DNA of 64,000 nucleotides from WHSW01 sp963729075 (GTDB lineage: Bacteria > Actinomycetota > Thermoleophilia > Solirubrobacterales > 70-9), in the NCBI GenBank assembly GCA_963729075.1, contig CAVSMU010000013.1:1-64000 (forward strand), written 5' to 3'. A program made the position numbers and the translations under genes. The first letter of the stretch is position 1, and each line of letters starts with the position of its first letter. The notes under the pieces were generated by a model. It saw nothing but the letters and a program-made list of their open reading frames with translations. It had not been told where the DNA came from and made no database searches. Below, piece after piece: positions 1-6,549 of the stretch.

Positions 1-204
1 CCCTCCCCCTCCGCTGATAGAGCCAGGCGGCAGTTCATCCAGGCCGGTCTGGTCGACGAGCTTTCCATCCACGTCGCCCCGGTTCTTCTCGGCGCCGGCA
101 CCGCGATGTTTGAAGGGTTGCCAGATGAGCACCTCACCCTCGAGTCGATAGAAACGACTCAGACCGAGAAGGCGACGCACTTGCGGTACCGAGTGGCACG
201 GTAG
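1..204 (+). CDS. RibD C-terminal/dihydrofolate reductase-like protein, 3' end only
   Basis: Only the last 67 codons lie in the window. They read QFIQAGLVDELSIHVAPVLL, then LGAGTAMFEGL, and end at TAG (202-204). The motif 'QAGLVDEL...H..PVLLG.G..LF' is the C-terminal signature of the RibD C-terminal (DHFR-fold) reductase family, which are cytoplasmic NADPH-dependent reductases of mostly unknown substrate. The conserved glycines expected before QFIQ are not clear in the first ten codons, so the extreme 5' part may already be divergent. Three further members of this fold are found at 29564, 56820 and 57557. The family is fairly certain; the substrate is not predictable. Confidence 0.75.
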   Translation, partial: PSPSADRARRQFIQAGLVDELSIHVAPVLLGAGTAMFEGLPDEHLTLESIETTQTEKATHLRYRVAR

Positions 205-241
205 GAGGCGGACGGACGGACGTCCACTGGGCGACCCGCGA

Positions 242-263
242 CGCCCCCGCGTGATCCGGGGCG
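242..263 (+). terminator. GC-rich hairpin after the RibD-like gene
   Basis: CGCCCC (242-247) pairs with GGGGCG (258-263) around a 10-nt loop, 37 bases after the stop codon. There is no T-run, so it is either a weak terminator, an RNA 3'-end stabiliser, or the first helix of the structured repeat that starts about 40 bases later. A hairpin sits in the equivalent place before the second repeat copy (3506-3526). Confidence 0.4.
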
Positions 264-303
264 GTTGACATCGCGTCGCGGACTGCCGCTTTTGCGCGAG
301 GAG

Positions 304-686
304 GAGGAGCCGGCGACGCCTTGACCGCTTTCTCTTCGAAGCGGGAGCCGCCGCCGGCTCCTCGCTCCTCGCCTGCACAGCAGGCAGGCGTACGGGGCGA
401 GTCGGACAGCCCGATGGCAAGCCAACCTTGAGCAGCCCGGGACGTGCTGAGAGGGCAGACGGGAAGCGACGCTGCCCAAACCCCCATCCCGTCCGATCCC
501 GCCGAGCTAATGCCGACCGAAAGTCGTGTAGATGATCTCGAGTCGCGAGAGACGACGTGCGGCGATGGGATTAATCGCTCGCGTTCGCGCAGGGATCGAT
601 GCGAATCCATGTCGCGATGTAGTCCGTTGCTGCATCGCCTCCCACCCCGTGGCGCTCCGGCGGGGCCCTCCGTTGCCTGGGACTCC
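304..686 (+). repeat. Structured direct repeat, copy A (upstream of the M4 protease gene)
   Basis: This non-coding block is repeated imperfectly, in the same orientation, at 3561-3946. Shared blocks include GAGCAGCCCGGGACG, GGGCAGACGGGAAGCGA and GCATCGCCTCCCACCCCGTG. It can fold into a chain of hairpins: outer stem 304-315 with 352-363 (12 perfect pairs), inner stem 325-330 with 339-344, GCCTGC 371-376 with 380-385, GGGCAG 453-458 with CTGCCC 472-477, and CGAC 514-517 with GTCG 523-526. The outer stem keeps pairing in copy B although its sequence differs, which suggests selection on structure. No open frame is shared at protein level between the copies. It could be a cis-acting RNA of the protease genes, a free ncRNA, or a non-autonomous repeat element. 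I do not recognise it as a known family. Confidence 0.7.
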
Positions 687-1074
687 CACGCTTTCGCGCG
701 TAATTGCACTTCAACGCGGCGAGAGCCGTCTGCGGCCCGCGGCTATTCGACTTCGCCGCGGCTTGGGCGTAGCTGGGTCTGGCGGGCTCGACCCCTTCGC
801 ACCAACCCGCGTACCCGGACTCGCGCGCCCCGCGCCGCGGCGGCCTGGCTGGCGGCGGGTCGGCCGGATCCAACCTCCGGCGGTTGGGGCGGGACGCGAC
901 CCCATCGCTGGGGGTATGACGGTCGATCCCACCGTGCATCTGTCCTGGCTCGCTGATCCGGACAGGAGCACTCGGTTGGTGCCGGTTGGTTCGGATGAGC
1001 AGCGAGAACTGAGGTGTACCATCCGCCCGAGGGGGCACCGCCAAGGTAATGAGATCGTTGGGAGGGAGACCCCG
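687..1074 (+). other. Non-coding stretch between repeat A and the M4 protease
   Basis: No ORF here looks coding; the long reading frame that enters the protease from 532 has no protein-like composition before 1075. The only clear signal is the ribosome-binding sequence GGGAGGGA at about 1060-1067, eight bases before the ATG. The stretch probably holds the promoter or a long 5' leader of the protease operon; I could not place -35/-10 boxes with confidence. Confidence 0.5.
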
Positions 1075-2157
1075 ATGAAGCACTGCCGGAATCCGCTGCA
1101 CTGCATTCTTCCGCCGAGCATCCTCGAAAGCATCGCTGTGAACGGAGACGAGGAGCAGCGCGCATGGGCTGTCGGCGCGCTGGGCCGCGATCAGTCGATT
1201 CGCTTGGCTCGGGTTGAGAACGCCAAGGTTCGCGGCGATGGACCGCGCGAGGGCGCCGATGCCCTGGCCGTCCGCGGGGCGGTCAAGCCCAACCGCGTCA
1301 TCCGTGACGCCGCTGGCACAGAGAACGTCAACGGCGAGGTCGTTCGGCGCGAGCGACAGAAGGTGACCGGAGACAAGGCGGTCGACGAGGCCTACAAGGG
1401 CCTCGGCGACACCTTTGCCTTCTTTAACGACGTCTTCGGCCGCAACTCGATCGACGATGCCGGGATGCCGCTGCGGGGAGTGGTTCACTTCGGCGAGCGT
1501 TACGCGAACGCGTTCTGGGACGGGAGGCGGATGGTCTTCGGCGACGGCGACGGCCAAATCTTCCGCCGCATGACGCGTTCGCTCGACGTGATCGGACACG
1601 AGCTCGGCCATGGCGTCACCGAGGACGAGGCCGGTCTGGAGTACTTCGGTCAGTCCGGCGCGCTTAACGAGTCGATGTCGGATGTCTTCGGCTCGCTCGT
1701 CGAGCAGCACAAGCAAGGTCAGACGGCTGCCGAGGCCAGCTGGCTGATCGGTAACGAGGTCTGGACGCCCGACATCAAGGGCGACGCGCTGCGCTCGATG
1801 AAGGCGCCGGGTGAGGCGTACGATGACCCGCTCGTCGGCAAGGACCCCCAGCCCGCGCACATGAAGAAGTACGTCGAGACCAACCAGGACAACGGCGGCG
1901 TCCATATCAACTCCGGCATCCCCAATCACGCCTTCTATACCGTCGCAACTACCCTCGGCGGGCGCTCCTGGGAGGGCGCGGGGCCGATCTGGTTTGAGGC
2001 GCTTCGCAGCCCGGCGCTGGGGACGCGGTCGAGCTTCCAGCGCTTCGCCGAGATCACGGTCCGCGTCGCCCAACAGCTCCACGGCTCGGCGAGCGCCGAG
2101 GCCAAGGCCGTCTTTGGGGGCTGGGAGAAGGTCGGCGTGCCCGCCCCGAAGCCCTAG
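1075..2157 (+). CDS. Protealysin-like M4 (thermolysin family) metalloprotease
   Basis: The 360-residue protein is a zinc endopeptidase of family M4. The HELGH zinc site is at 175-179, the third ligand Glu199 lies in NESMSD (198-203), and the catalytic His277 is in the DNGGVHINSG block. There is no signal peptide. Instead the N-terminus carries a short propeptide-like region with the PPSIL motif (13-17), which corresponds to the PPxxL motif of protealysin-type precursors; those proteases are known to act without a classical export signal. The ATG at 1075 is chosen because of the GGGAGGGA ribosome site and because upstream sequence in frame is not protein-like. The next gene, 17 bases downstream, encodes an emfourin-like inhibitor, the usual partner of this subgroup. 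The natural substrate is unknown. Confidence 0.92.
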   Translation: MKHCRNPLHCILPPSILESIAVNGDEEQRAWAVGALGRDQSIRLARVENAKVRGDGPREGADALAVRGAVKPNRVIRDAAGTENVNGEVVRRERQKVTGDKAVDEAYKGLGDTFAFFNDVFGRNSIDDAGMPLRGVVHFGERYANAFWDGRRMVFGDGDGQIFRRMTRSLDVIGHELGHGVTEDEAGLEYFGQSGALNESMSDVFGSLVEQHKQGQTAAEASWLIGNEVWTPDIKGDALRSMKAPGEAYDDPLVGKDPQPAHMKKYVETNQDNGGVHINSGIPNHAFYTVATTLGGRSWEGAGPIWFEALRSPALGTRSSFQRFAEITVRVAQQLHGSASAEAKAVFGGWEKVGVPAPKP

Positions 2158-2174
2158 GGGGTGCGCGGTTAGCC

Positions 2175-2474
2175 GTGCGTCTAGAGTTGACACGTAGCGG
2201 AGGGATCGGCGGAGTGAACGTAACGAGGTCGATCGACACGAGCGCGCTCGAGGCGGCGCAGGCGCACGAGGTCGAGCGTCTCATTTCGCAGCTCGACCTA
2301 GCCGATCTCGCCCGGCGCTCCCCTCTACGCGGTGGTGGCGCCGATCGGTTCCAGTACGACCTAAGCGTTCAGGCGGGGGGCCGGCGGTACGACGTGACCC
2401 TCGCCGAGGACGTGGCGCCGCCGGAGCTGAAGGAACTCTTGGCGTGGATGCTCCAGCACGATGGGGCCGCTTGA
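2175..2474 (+). CDS. Emfourin-like protealysin inhibitor
   Basis: This is a 99-residue protein starting MRLELTRSGGIGG with a GTG codon, and it contains a 'RYDVTLAEDVAPPELKELL' C-terminal block. Size, the opening 'I/LELTRSGGxxG' pattern and position directly behind a protealysin-like protease match emfourin, the cytoplasmic protein inhibitor of protealysin in Serratia, which is encoded in the same operon as its target. By analogy it would bind and block the preceding M4 enzyme in the cell. There is no signal peptide and no cysteine. The start GTG lies 17 bases after the protease stop codon, so both are probably cotranslated. Identification is by pattern and context, not by alignment. Confidence 0.8.
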   Translation: MRLELTRSGGIGGVNVTRSIDTSALEAAQAHEVERLISQLDLADLARRSPLRGGGADRFQYDLSVQAGGRRYDVTLAEDVAPPELKELLAWMLQHDGAA

Positions 2475-2841
2475 TTGCCAGGATGGCGCGCGAGGGGTGC
2501 CGCTCAACGTGATCCGGCTGCGACAGCGCAATCTCTATGACACCGGGCTCCCGCCCGCGGACGCCGAGCTGCGCGCACGAGCCGCCGACCTCGCTTACCG
2601 CTCGCGGCGCACGCTCGACGGCACGCTCGACGATCTCGGCAGTCCGCTGATGGGCAGCATCGGGACACGCTTCGGGCGCAACGTGCCGCTCGACCAGACA
2701 CTGTGCGAGCCCGAGCCGCACCTGCTAGACCCCAATCCGCGGACGATCAGCCGGGAGTTGCTCACCCGCGAGCGGTTCCTCCAACCCATTGCCTGCCCAC
2801 GACAGTCGCAGCTCGGAACCTCGATCAAGGGACACCCATGA
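2461..2841 (+). pseudogene. Truncated animal-type haem peroxidase (N-terminal remnant)
   Basis: This frame overlaps the end of the emfourin gene and contains NLYDTGLPP, RTLDGTLDDLGSPLMGS, GTRFGRNVPL and LLDPNPRTISRELLTRERF. These are the opening blocks of bacterial members of the animal haem peroxidase superfamily, which continue with a haem-binding core of several hundred residues. Here the family pattern stops at about 2776 and is replaced by unrelated codons up to a TGA at 2841. All haem and catalytic residues are therefore missing. The most likely story is a deletion that joined the peroxidase 5' part to the region upstream of the Vps62-like gene. A GTG at 2497 is an alternative start. 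Confidence 0.7.
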
Positions 2842-3488
2842 TTAGCCCTGTTTTTGTTCTCGATTCAACGGAGAAGTGGCGGCCGCAGCCCGCAGAGACT
2901 GCTGAGTCGCTTGCGACCATCGATGGTCAGCCGGTCAAGCTCTCAAAGCTTCCCGCGAACGGACGGATGGACTTCCCACCCGACATGACAGACCCGGAGG
3001 ACACGCCGACCGTTGGTTATCACCGCGCCGTCGAGGCGGCGGATCTTTGGTGGCACCAGTTCTGGCTGTGGTACCTCTACAACCCCTGGGAGGTAGCGGG
3101 TGTCGGTAAGCACGAGGGTGACTGGGAGTTCGTCCAACTTGGCTGCCTCGACCAGGAGGGCAACAAGCCGATTCTCGCGACGGCTTCCCAGCACCGTGTG
3201 GGAGAAAAGCGCGAGTTCTGGCGCTGCGAGCTTCGGGGCGAGCGCCCGGTGATCTACGTGGCGCGTGCATCACATGCCAACTTCTTCACGCCGGGCCAGC
3301 GCGGTGTCGATGAGGCCGATGGCAAGGGCGAGACCCTTTCCGGAATCGACTGGCGCGAGTTTGGCGGTTGGGCAGAGTGGCCCGGCATGTGGGGCAACTC
3401 GACTGGACACGGTCGGTCCCCGTCATCCCCGGGCGCACAAACCGAACGCTGGAAAACTCCACACCTGTTCCACTCCTCGGCCCACTAG
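2838..3488 (+). CDS. Vps62-like protein
   Basis: The 216-residue product contains WWHQFWLWYLYNPW, HEGDWEFVQLG, PVIYVARASHANFF and a tryptophan-rich end (WAEWPGMWGNSTG). This succession of 'HEGDWE' and 'Y.A..SHA.Y/F' motifs is typical of the Vps62/DUF946-like beta-propeller-type family found in fungi, plants and many bacteria; the biochemical role is unknown. The ATG at 2838 has an AAGGGA ribosome site ten bases upstream and overlaps the end of the peroxidase remnant by four bases. It shares the cassette with the protease-inhibitor pair, but a functional link is only inferred from position. Confidence 0.7.
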   Translation: MISPVFVLDSTEKWRPQPAETAESLATIDGQPVKLSKLPANGRMDFPPDMTDPEDTPTVGYHRAVEAADLWWHQFWLWYLYNPWEVAGVGKHEGDWEFVQLGCLDQEGNKPILATASQHRVGEKREFWRCELRGERPVIYVARASHANFFTPGQRGVDEADGKGETLSGIDWREFGGWAEWPGMWGNSTGHGRSPSSPGAQTERWKTPHLFHSSAH

Positions 3489-3505
3489 TCCGGATTGTGA
3501 TACAG

Positions 3506-3526
3506 CCTCAGCGTGTGGCGCTGAGG
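3506..3526 (+). terminator. Hairpin after the Vps62-like gene
   Basis: CCTCAGCG (3506-3513) and CGCTGAGG (3519-3526) form a perfect 8-bp stem with a 5-nt loop, 17 bases after the stop codon at 3488. It is followed by a second small stem, CCCGA/TCGGG, and not by a T-run. It may terminate the cassette or belong to the structured element that follows. Confidence 0.5.
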
Positions 3527-3560
3527 ACCCGACTGCTCGGGACTCTCGCTCCGCACGAAT

Positions 3561-3946
3561 GAGAGGAGCGAGGCACGCCGCTCCCGCTTTCTCTTATGAA
3601 GCGGGAGCCGCCGCTTCCTCCTCGCTGTCGCCTGCGAGCAGGCAGGCGTCCGGGTGAGGCGGACAGCCCTCTGGCAAAGCCAATGTTGAGCAGCCCGGGA
3701 CGCGCCGAAAGGGCAGACGGGAAGCGATGCTGCCCAAACCCCGACCCTTCCGGTCCGCCGAGCGAATGACGACCGAGAGTCGTGTACATCGATCCCGAGT
3801 CGAGAAGGACGACGTGCGGTGATGGGATTTAATCGCTCGCGTTTCGCGAAGGCAGGGATCCAAATCCATGTCGAAATGCAGTCCGTTCGTCGCATCGCCT
3901 CCCACCCCGTGGCGCCTCGGTGGGAGCCTGCTAGCCCTGGGACTCC
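3561..3946 (+). repeat. Structured direct repeat, copy B (upstream of the metzincin gene)
   Basis: This is the second copy of the element at 304-686. The hairpins are retained: outer stem AGCGAGG 3567-3573 with CCTCGCT 3620-3626, inner stem CCCGCTT 3583-3589 with AAGCGGG 3599-3605, GCCTG 3630-3634 with CAGGC 3639-3643, GGGCAG 3711-3716 with CTGCCC 3730-3735, and ACGAC 3769-3773 with GTCGT 3779-3783. The outer stem has different bases from copy A but still pairs. The block ends about 100 bases before the metzincin ATG at 4049, so both copies lie directly upstream of a zinc metalloprotease gene. Confidence 0.7.
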
Positions 3947-4048
3947 GTCGGTCGCTGTCCCCTACGGATCGCCGCGTTGCGAACACGCGCAGACCTGGCT
4001 AGCATCACCACCGAACCCTAGGAAGGACGCTGGCGAAGTGGAAGCTCC

Positions 4049-5194
4049 ATGAGCCACTCACTTCTTCACAAGCTCAACCTCCGGCGAGGGCACTACCTGT
4101 GGGCGTGCTTCCGCCTCAAGTTTGTCGAGGTCGCCGCATTCGCTCACGGCGATATCACGTTCCTGTTCGGCACTGAGGACGATCCCAACCGGCCGGTCGT
4201 CTATCTCGACACCCTGAACCTCGTGATCGATGAGGCCGACGAACTCGGCGGACGCGGTGGGACACCGTCGGCGTGCCTGCTTCCAGGGTCTCGGCCACCC
4301 GTCGAGTTCGACCCCGAATCACGTCGCTTCGGCGCGTCGTTCGAGGCGATGGTGGACTTCCCCGCGGTGCGGCGCGACGGCAAAGAGCGCGAGGCCGATC
4401 CGAAGACCGATACACCCGGGCCAGCGGGCCTCAAGGCCAAGTTCGAGCTTCGCGGCCAATTCGTGAGCGAGCTTCGCCCGGTCGAGTACGGCTCCGAGAT
4501 GCTCGAAGCCGAGCTGTCCATCACGCTGCCCCCCGAGGTGGAGAAAGTGATCGGCCGTCCCCTGCTAGTGCTCCCGATCAAGATCCCACTCATCTGGCTT
4601 CGCCTCAGTTCGAAGCGCCAACTCACGCTCCAGCCCGTGTTCATCGCGGCCGACGGCACGACACCACCCACCGGCGAGGACTTCTACCCCGGCCTGCAGA
4701 CGGCGAACCAGCTCTGGGGCCGATGCTGCATCGAGTTCGTCGCCAAGTGCCCGATCTACGTCGACGAACAGGACTGGCGGGTGGCGACGATGAACGAAGC
4801 GATTGACTTCAAGAACGGCACGAACGTAAGCGACGCCGTCGAGGTCTTCATCGTCGAGGAGCTGGATCCAGTCGACCTCTGGGGTGGCGGCGCTACGTGG
4901 GCGTCAGGCACGGCGACGGCGAAGGTAGTCTCGACCGACAATCAGCTGCCGCTTAACCAGCACCACATGGCCCACGAGCTGGGACACGTGCTGGGGCTGG
5001 GCCATCCGGGCGACAGCACTGACACGCTGGTCGACGGCTGCAACGGGTCAGTGATGGAGCCCAGCGGGTTCTTTGCAGACAACCCCGGGCTGCAGTGCGA
5101 AGCGAACTGCGACAATGCGTCAAACCCACTTCTGCGCCTGATGCCGGGGGTGTACTGCGTCAGCGTGGACCGCCCCGACGATCAGCTGTTCTAA
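4049..5194 (+). CDS. Metzincin-type zinc metalloprotease
   Basis: The 381-residue protein has a C-terminal HELGHVLGLGH zinc motif (309-319) of the HExxHxxGxxH metzincin type, with the SVMEPSG Met-turn about 15 residues later. The remaining 300 residues show no domain I recognise. There is no signal peptide, unlike most secreted matrixin-like enzymes. Four cysteines cluster after the active site (DGCNGS, LQCEANCD, YC), possibly forming disulfides or an extra metal site. The ATG at 4049 is weakly supported by GGAAG upstream. It follows repeat copy B and is unrelated in sequence to the M4 protease that follows copy A. Protease assignment is confident; subfamily and substrate are open. Confidence 0.8.
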   Translation: MSHSLLHKLNLRRGHYLWACFRLKFVEVAAFAHGDITFLFGTEDDPNRPVVYLDTLNLVIDEADELGGRGGTPSACLLPGSRPPVEFDPESRRFGASFEAMVDFPAVRRDGKEREADPKTDTPGPAGLKAKFELRGQFVSELRPVEYGSEMLEAELSITLPPEVEKVIGRPLLVLPIKIPLIWLRLSSKRQLTLQPVFIAADGTTPPTGEDFYPGLQTANQLWGRCCIEFVAKCPIYVDEQDWRVATMNEAIDFKNGTNVSDAVEVFIVEELDPVDLWGGGATWASGTATAKVVSTDNQLPLNQHHMAHELGHVLGLGHPGDSTDTLVDGCNGSVMEPSGFFADNPGLQCEANCDNASNPLLRLMPGVYCVSVDRPDDQLF

Positions 5195-5516
5195 GCAGGA
5201 GCGTGGGGGTCTTTTCAGCGGCCGAACCGCCGCTTGAGTAGGCGCAACTAGCCCGTTGGCATGGAGTATGTCGAGGCCGTCGACCGAGATCACCCAGGCC
5301 GGCCGGGTACTGCGGATGGTCCGCTTTCGGGGAACCACCGCCCGCCTTCGAGGCCGTCTCAGGATCGATCACGACGCAAGATCATCCGCCTTGACAACCA
5401 TCGGCACAACGCCCGAGCCCTCGAAGCCGTGGGGCTCCGGGAGTAGCTCGCGAGTACTGCTGCAGGCAACCCTCATCAGCGTCGGGCGGCTGGCGAGGCC
5501 ACAACGCCCTACGCCC
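5195..5516. other. Intergenic stretch between convergent genes
   Basis: The metzincin gene (+) and the membrane-protein gene (-) converge here over 322 bases. I see no coding frame, no strong terminator hairpin and no repeat. One isolated TTTCAGCG octamer is present near 5213, without the tandem partner seen at the three boxes around the BTAD regulator. Confidence 0.5.
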
Positions 5517-6506
5517 TCAGACGAACCGGGAGACGCCGAAAAGGAAGGCGGCTGTGATCGCTTGGGTGAAGGCGACGGGGTTCTTGGCGAAGGAAACCTG
5601 GCTCATCTCCCCCCGCTCGCCCTCCTTCTTCAGCTCGCTCTTTTCGTAGTCGCTTGGAGCCGTGGTTCCGAAGAGATACTCGGTCCCGCTGGAACTGCTG
5701 AGCACCCAGAGCGTGCCCGACGAGGCAACTGCCTCGCGGGACGGGGCCCCGCAGACGAGGGTTACGAAGTACTGAAGCGGAGCGACGAGCAGGATCCACG
5801 CGAGCATCGCGGCGGCGAACACCAGCACGAAAAGCTCAGTGATCGCAAAGTCCAGTGTCCGCAGGCGAGAACGAAGTGTCAGCCACGTAAGTGGATCGTC
5901 TGCAAGTTCGCGGTCGGACCGTGGCCCCTGGAACAGGTTGCCAAGCGTTGCCGACAGCTCACTGAAGAGGGACAGGATCGCAGCAACATAGACGGAGGGC
6001 TGGGCCGCGATCAGGCCCAGGTACCGGTCGAGGTTGATCGCGACAGTCACGACTCCGAAGAGCAAGGCGACCTGGAAGCCGTCCTGCAAGTACAGGCCGA
6101 CGTAGTCGACGCCCATCGCTCCCAGCCACAGCAAGTTGATCGTCACAATCGCCCCGATGACCGCAAGGCCCATCAGCGCATCGGGCAGCTCATAACGGAG
6201 CATCGCGCGCCGGCGCGCCTTGCGCGCCTCGGTCACAGCCGCCTGCTGCTCCGCCCGAGCCTGCTCTGCCTCCTTCTGGGCGCTGTACATGCCCTCCACA
6301 TCACCGGCCTTCGCCGCCTCGACGAGTCGTCCCAGCCGGGAAGCTGTCGCACCAAAGTCCCTATCACTCGCCGCCTCCTCCTCGAGCTCGCGCACCCGCT
6401 CCCAGGCGCGTTGTCGCCGGTTCCCGAACTCGCGCAGGCGCCAGCCGATCGCACGGCCCTTCGACGCGGCGCCCGGCTCGTCTTGCGGAGGCGAGGTCAT
6501 CGCCAT
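5517..6506 (-). CDS. Membrane protein with N-terminal coiled coil, unknown function
   Basis: The 329-residue protein begins with a charged, Glu/Arg/Ala-rich segment (about 20-105) likely to form a coiled coil. Hydrophobic segments follow at about 110-130, 145-165, 180-200 and 235-260, and there is a last one at the C-terminus (310-329). I do not recognise a family. It lies 43 bases downstream of the patatin gene on the same strand and is probably the last gene of that operon. The start ATG at 6506 is the first of two close methionines (MAM). Topology is visible; function is not. Confidence 0.65.
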   Translation of the reverse strand: MAMTSPPQDEPGAASKGRAIGWRLREFGNRRQRAWERVRELEEEAASDRDFGATASRLGRLVEAAKAGDVEGMYSAQKEAEQARAEQQAAVTEARKARRRAMLRYELPDALMGLAVIGAIVTINLLWLGAMGVDYVGLYLQDGFQVALLFGVVTVAINLDRYLGLIAAQPSVYVAAILSLFSELSATLGNLFQGPRSDRELADDPLTWLTLRSRLRTLDFAITELFVLVFAAAMLAWILLVAPLQYFVTLVCGAPSREAVASSGTLWVLSSSSGTEYLFGTTAPSDYEKSELKKEGERGEMSQVSFAKNPVAFTQAITAAFLFGVSRFV

Positions 6507-6549
6507 CCGCGCGTTGACGCGCGCAAGGCGCTGAGGGTCGCCGACCGCC

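Noticed and set aside
304..690. Minus-strand frames inside both structured repeats that share short peptides such as GVWAASLPVC
   Set aside because: The similarity follows from the DNA repeat; frames differ by indels and do not keep an ORF, so no protein is claimed.
532..1074. Possible long N-terminal extension of the M4 protease in the same frame
   Set aside because: Composition is Arg/Pro-rich and not protein-like, the first part lies in the structured repeat, and a good ribosome site precedes the ATG at 1075.
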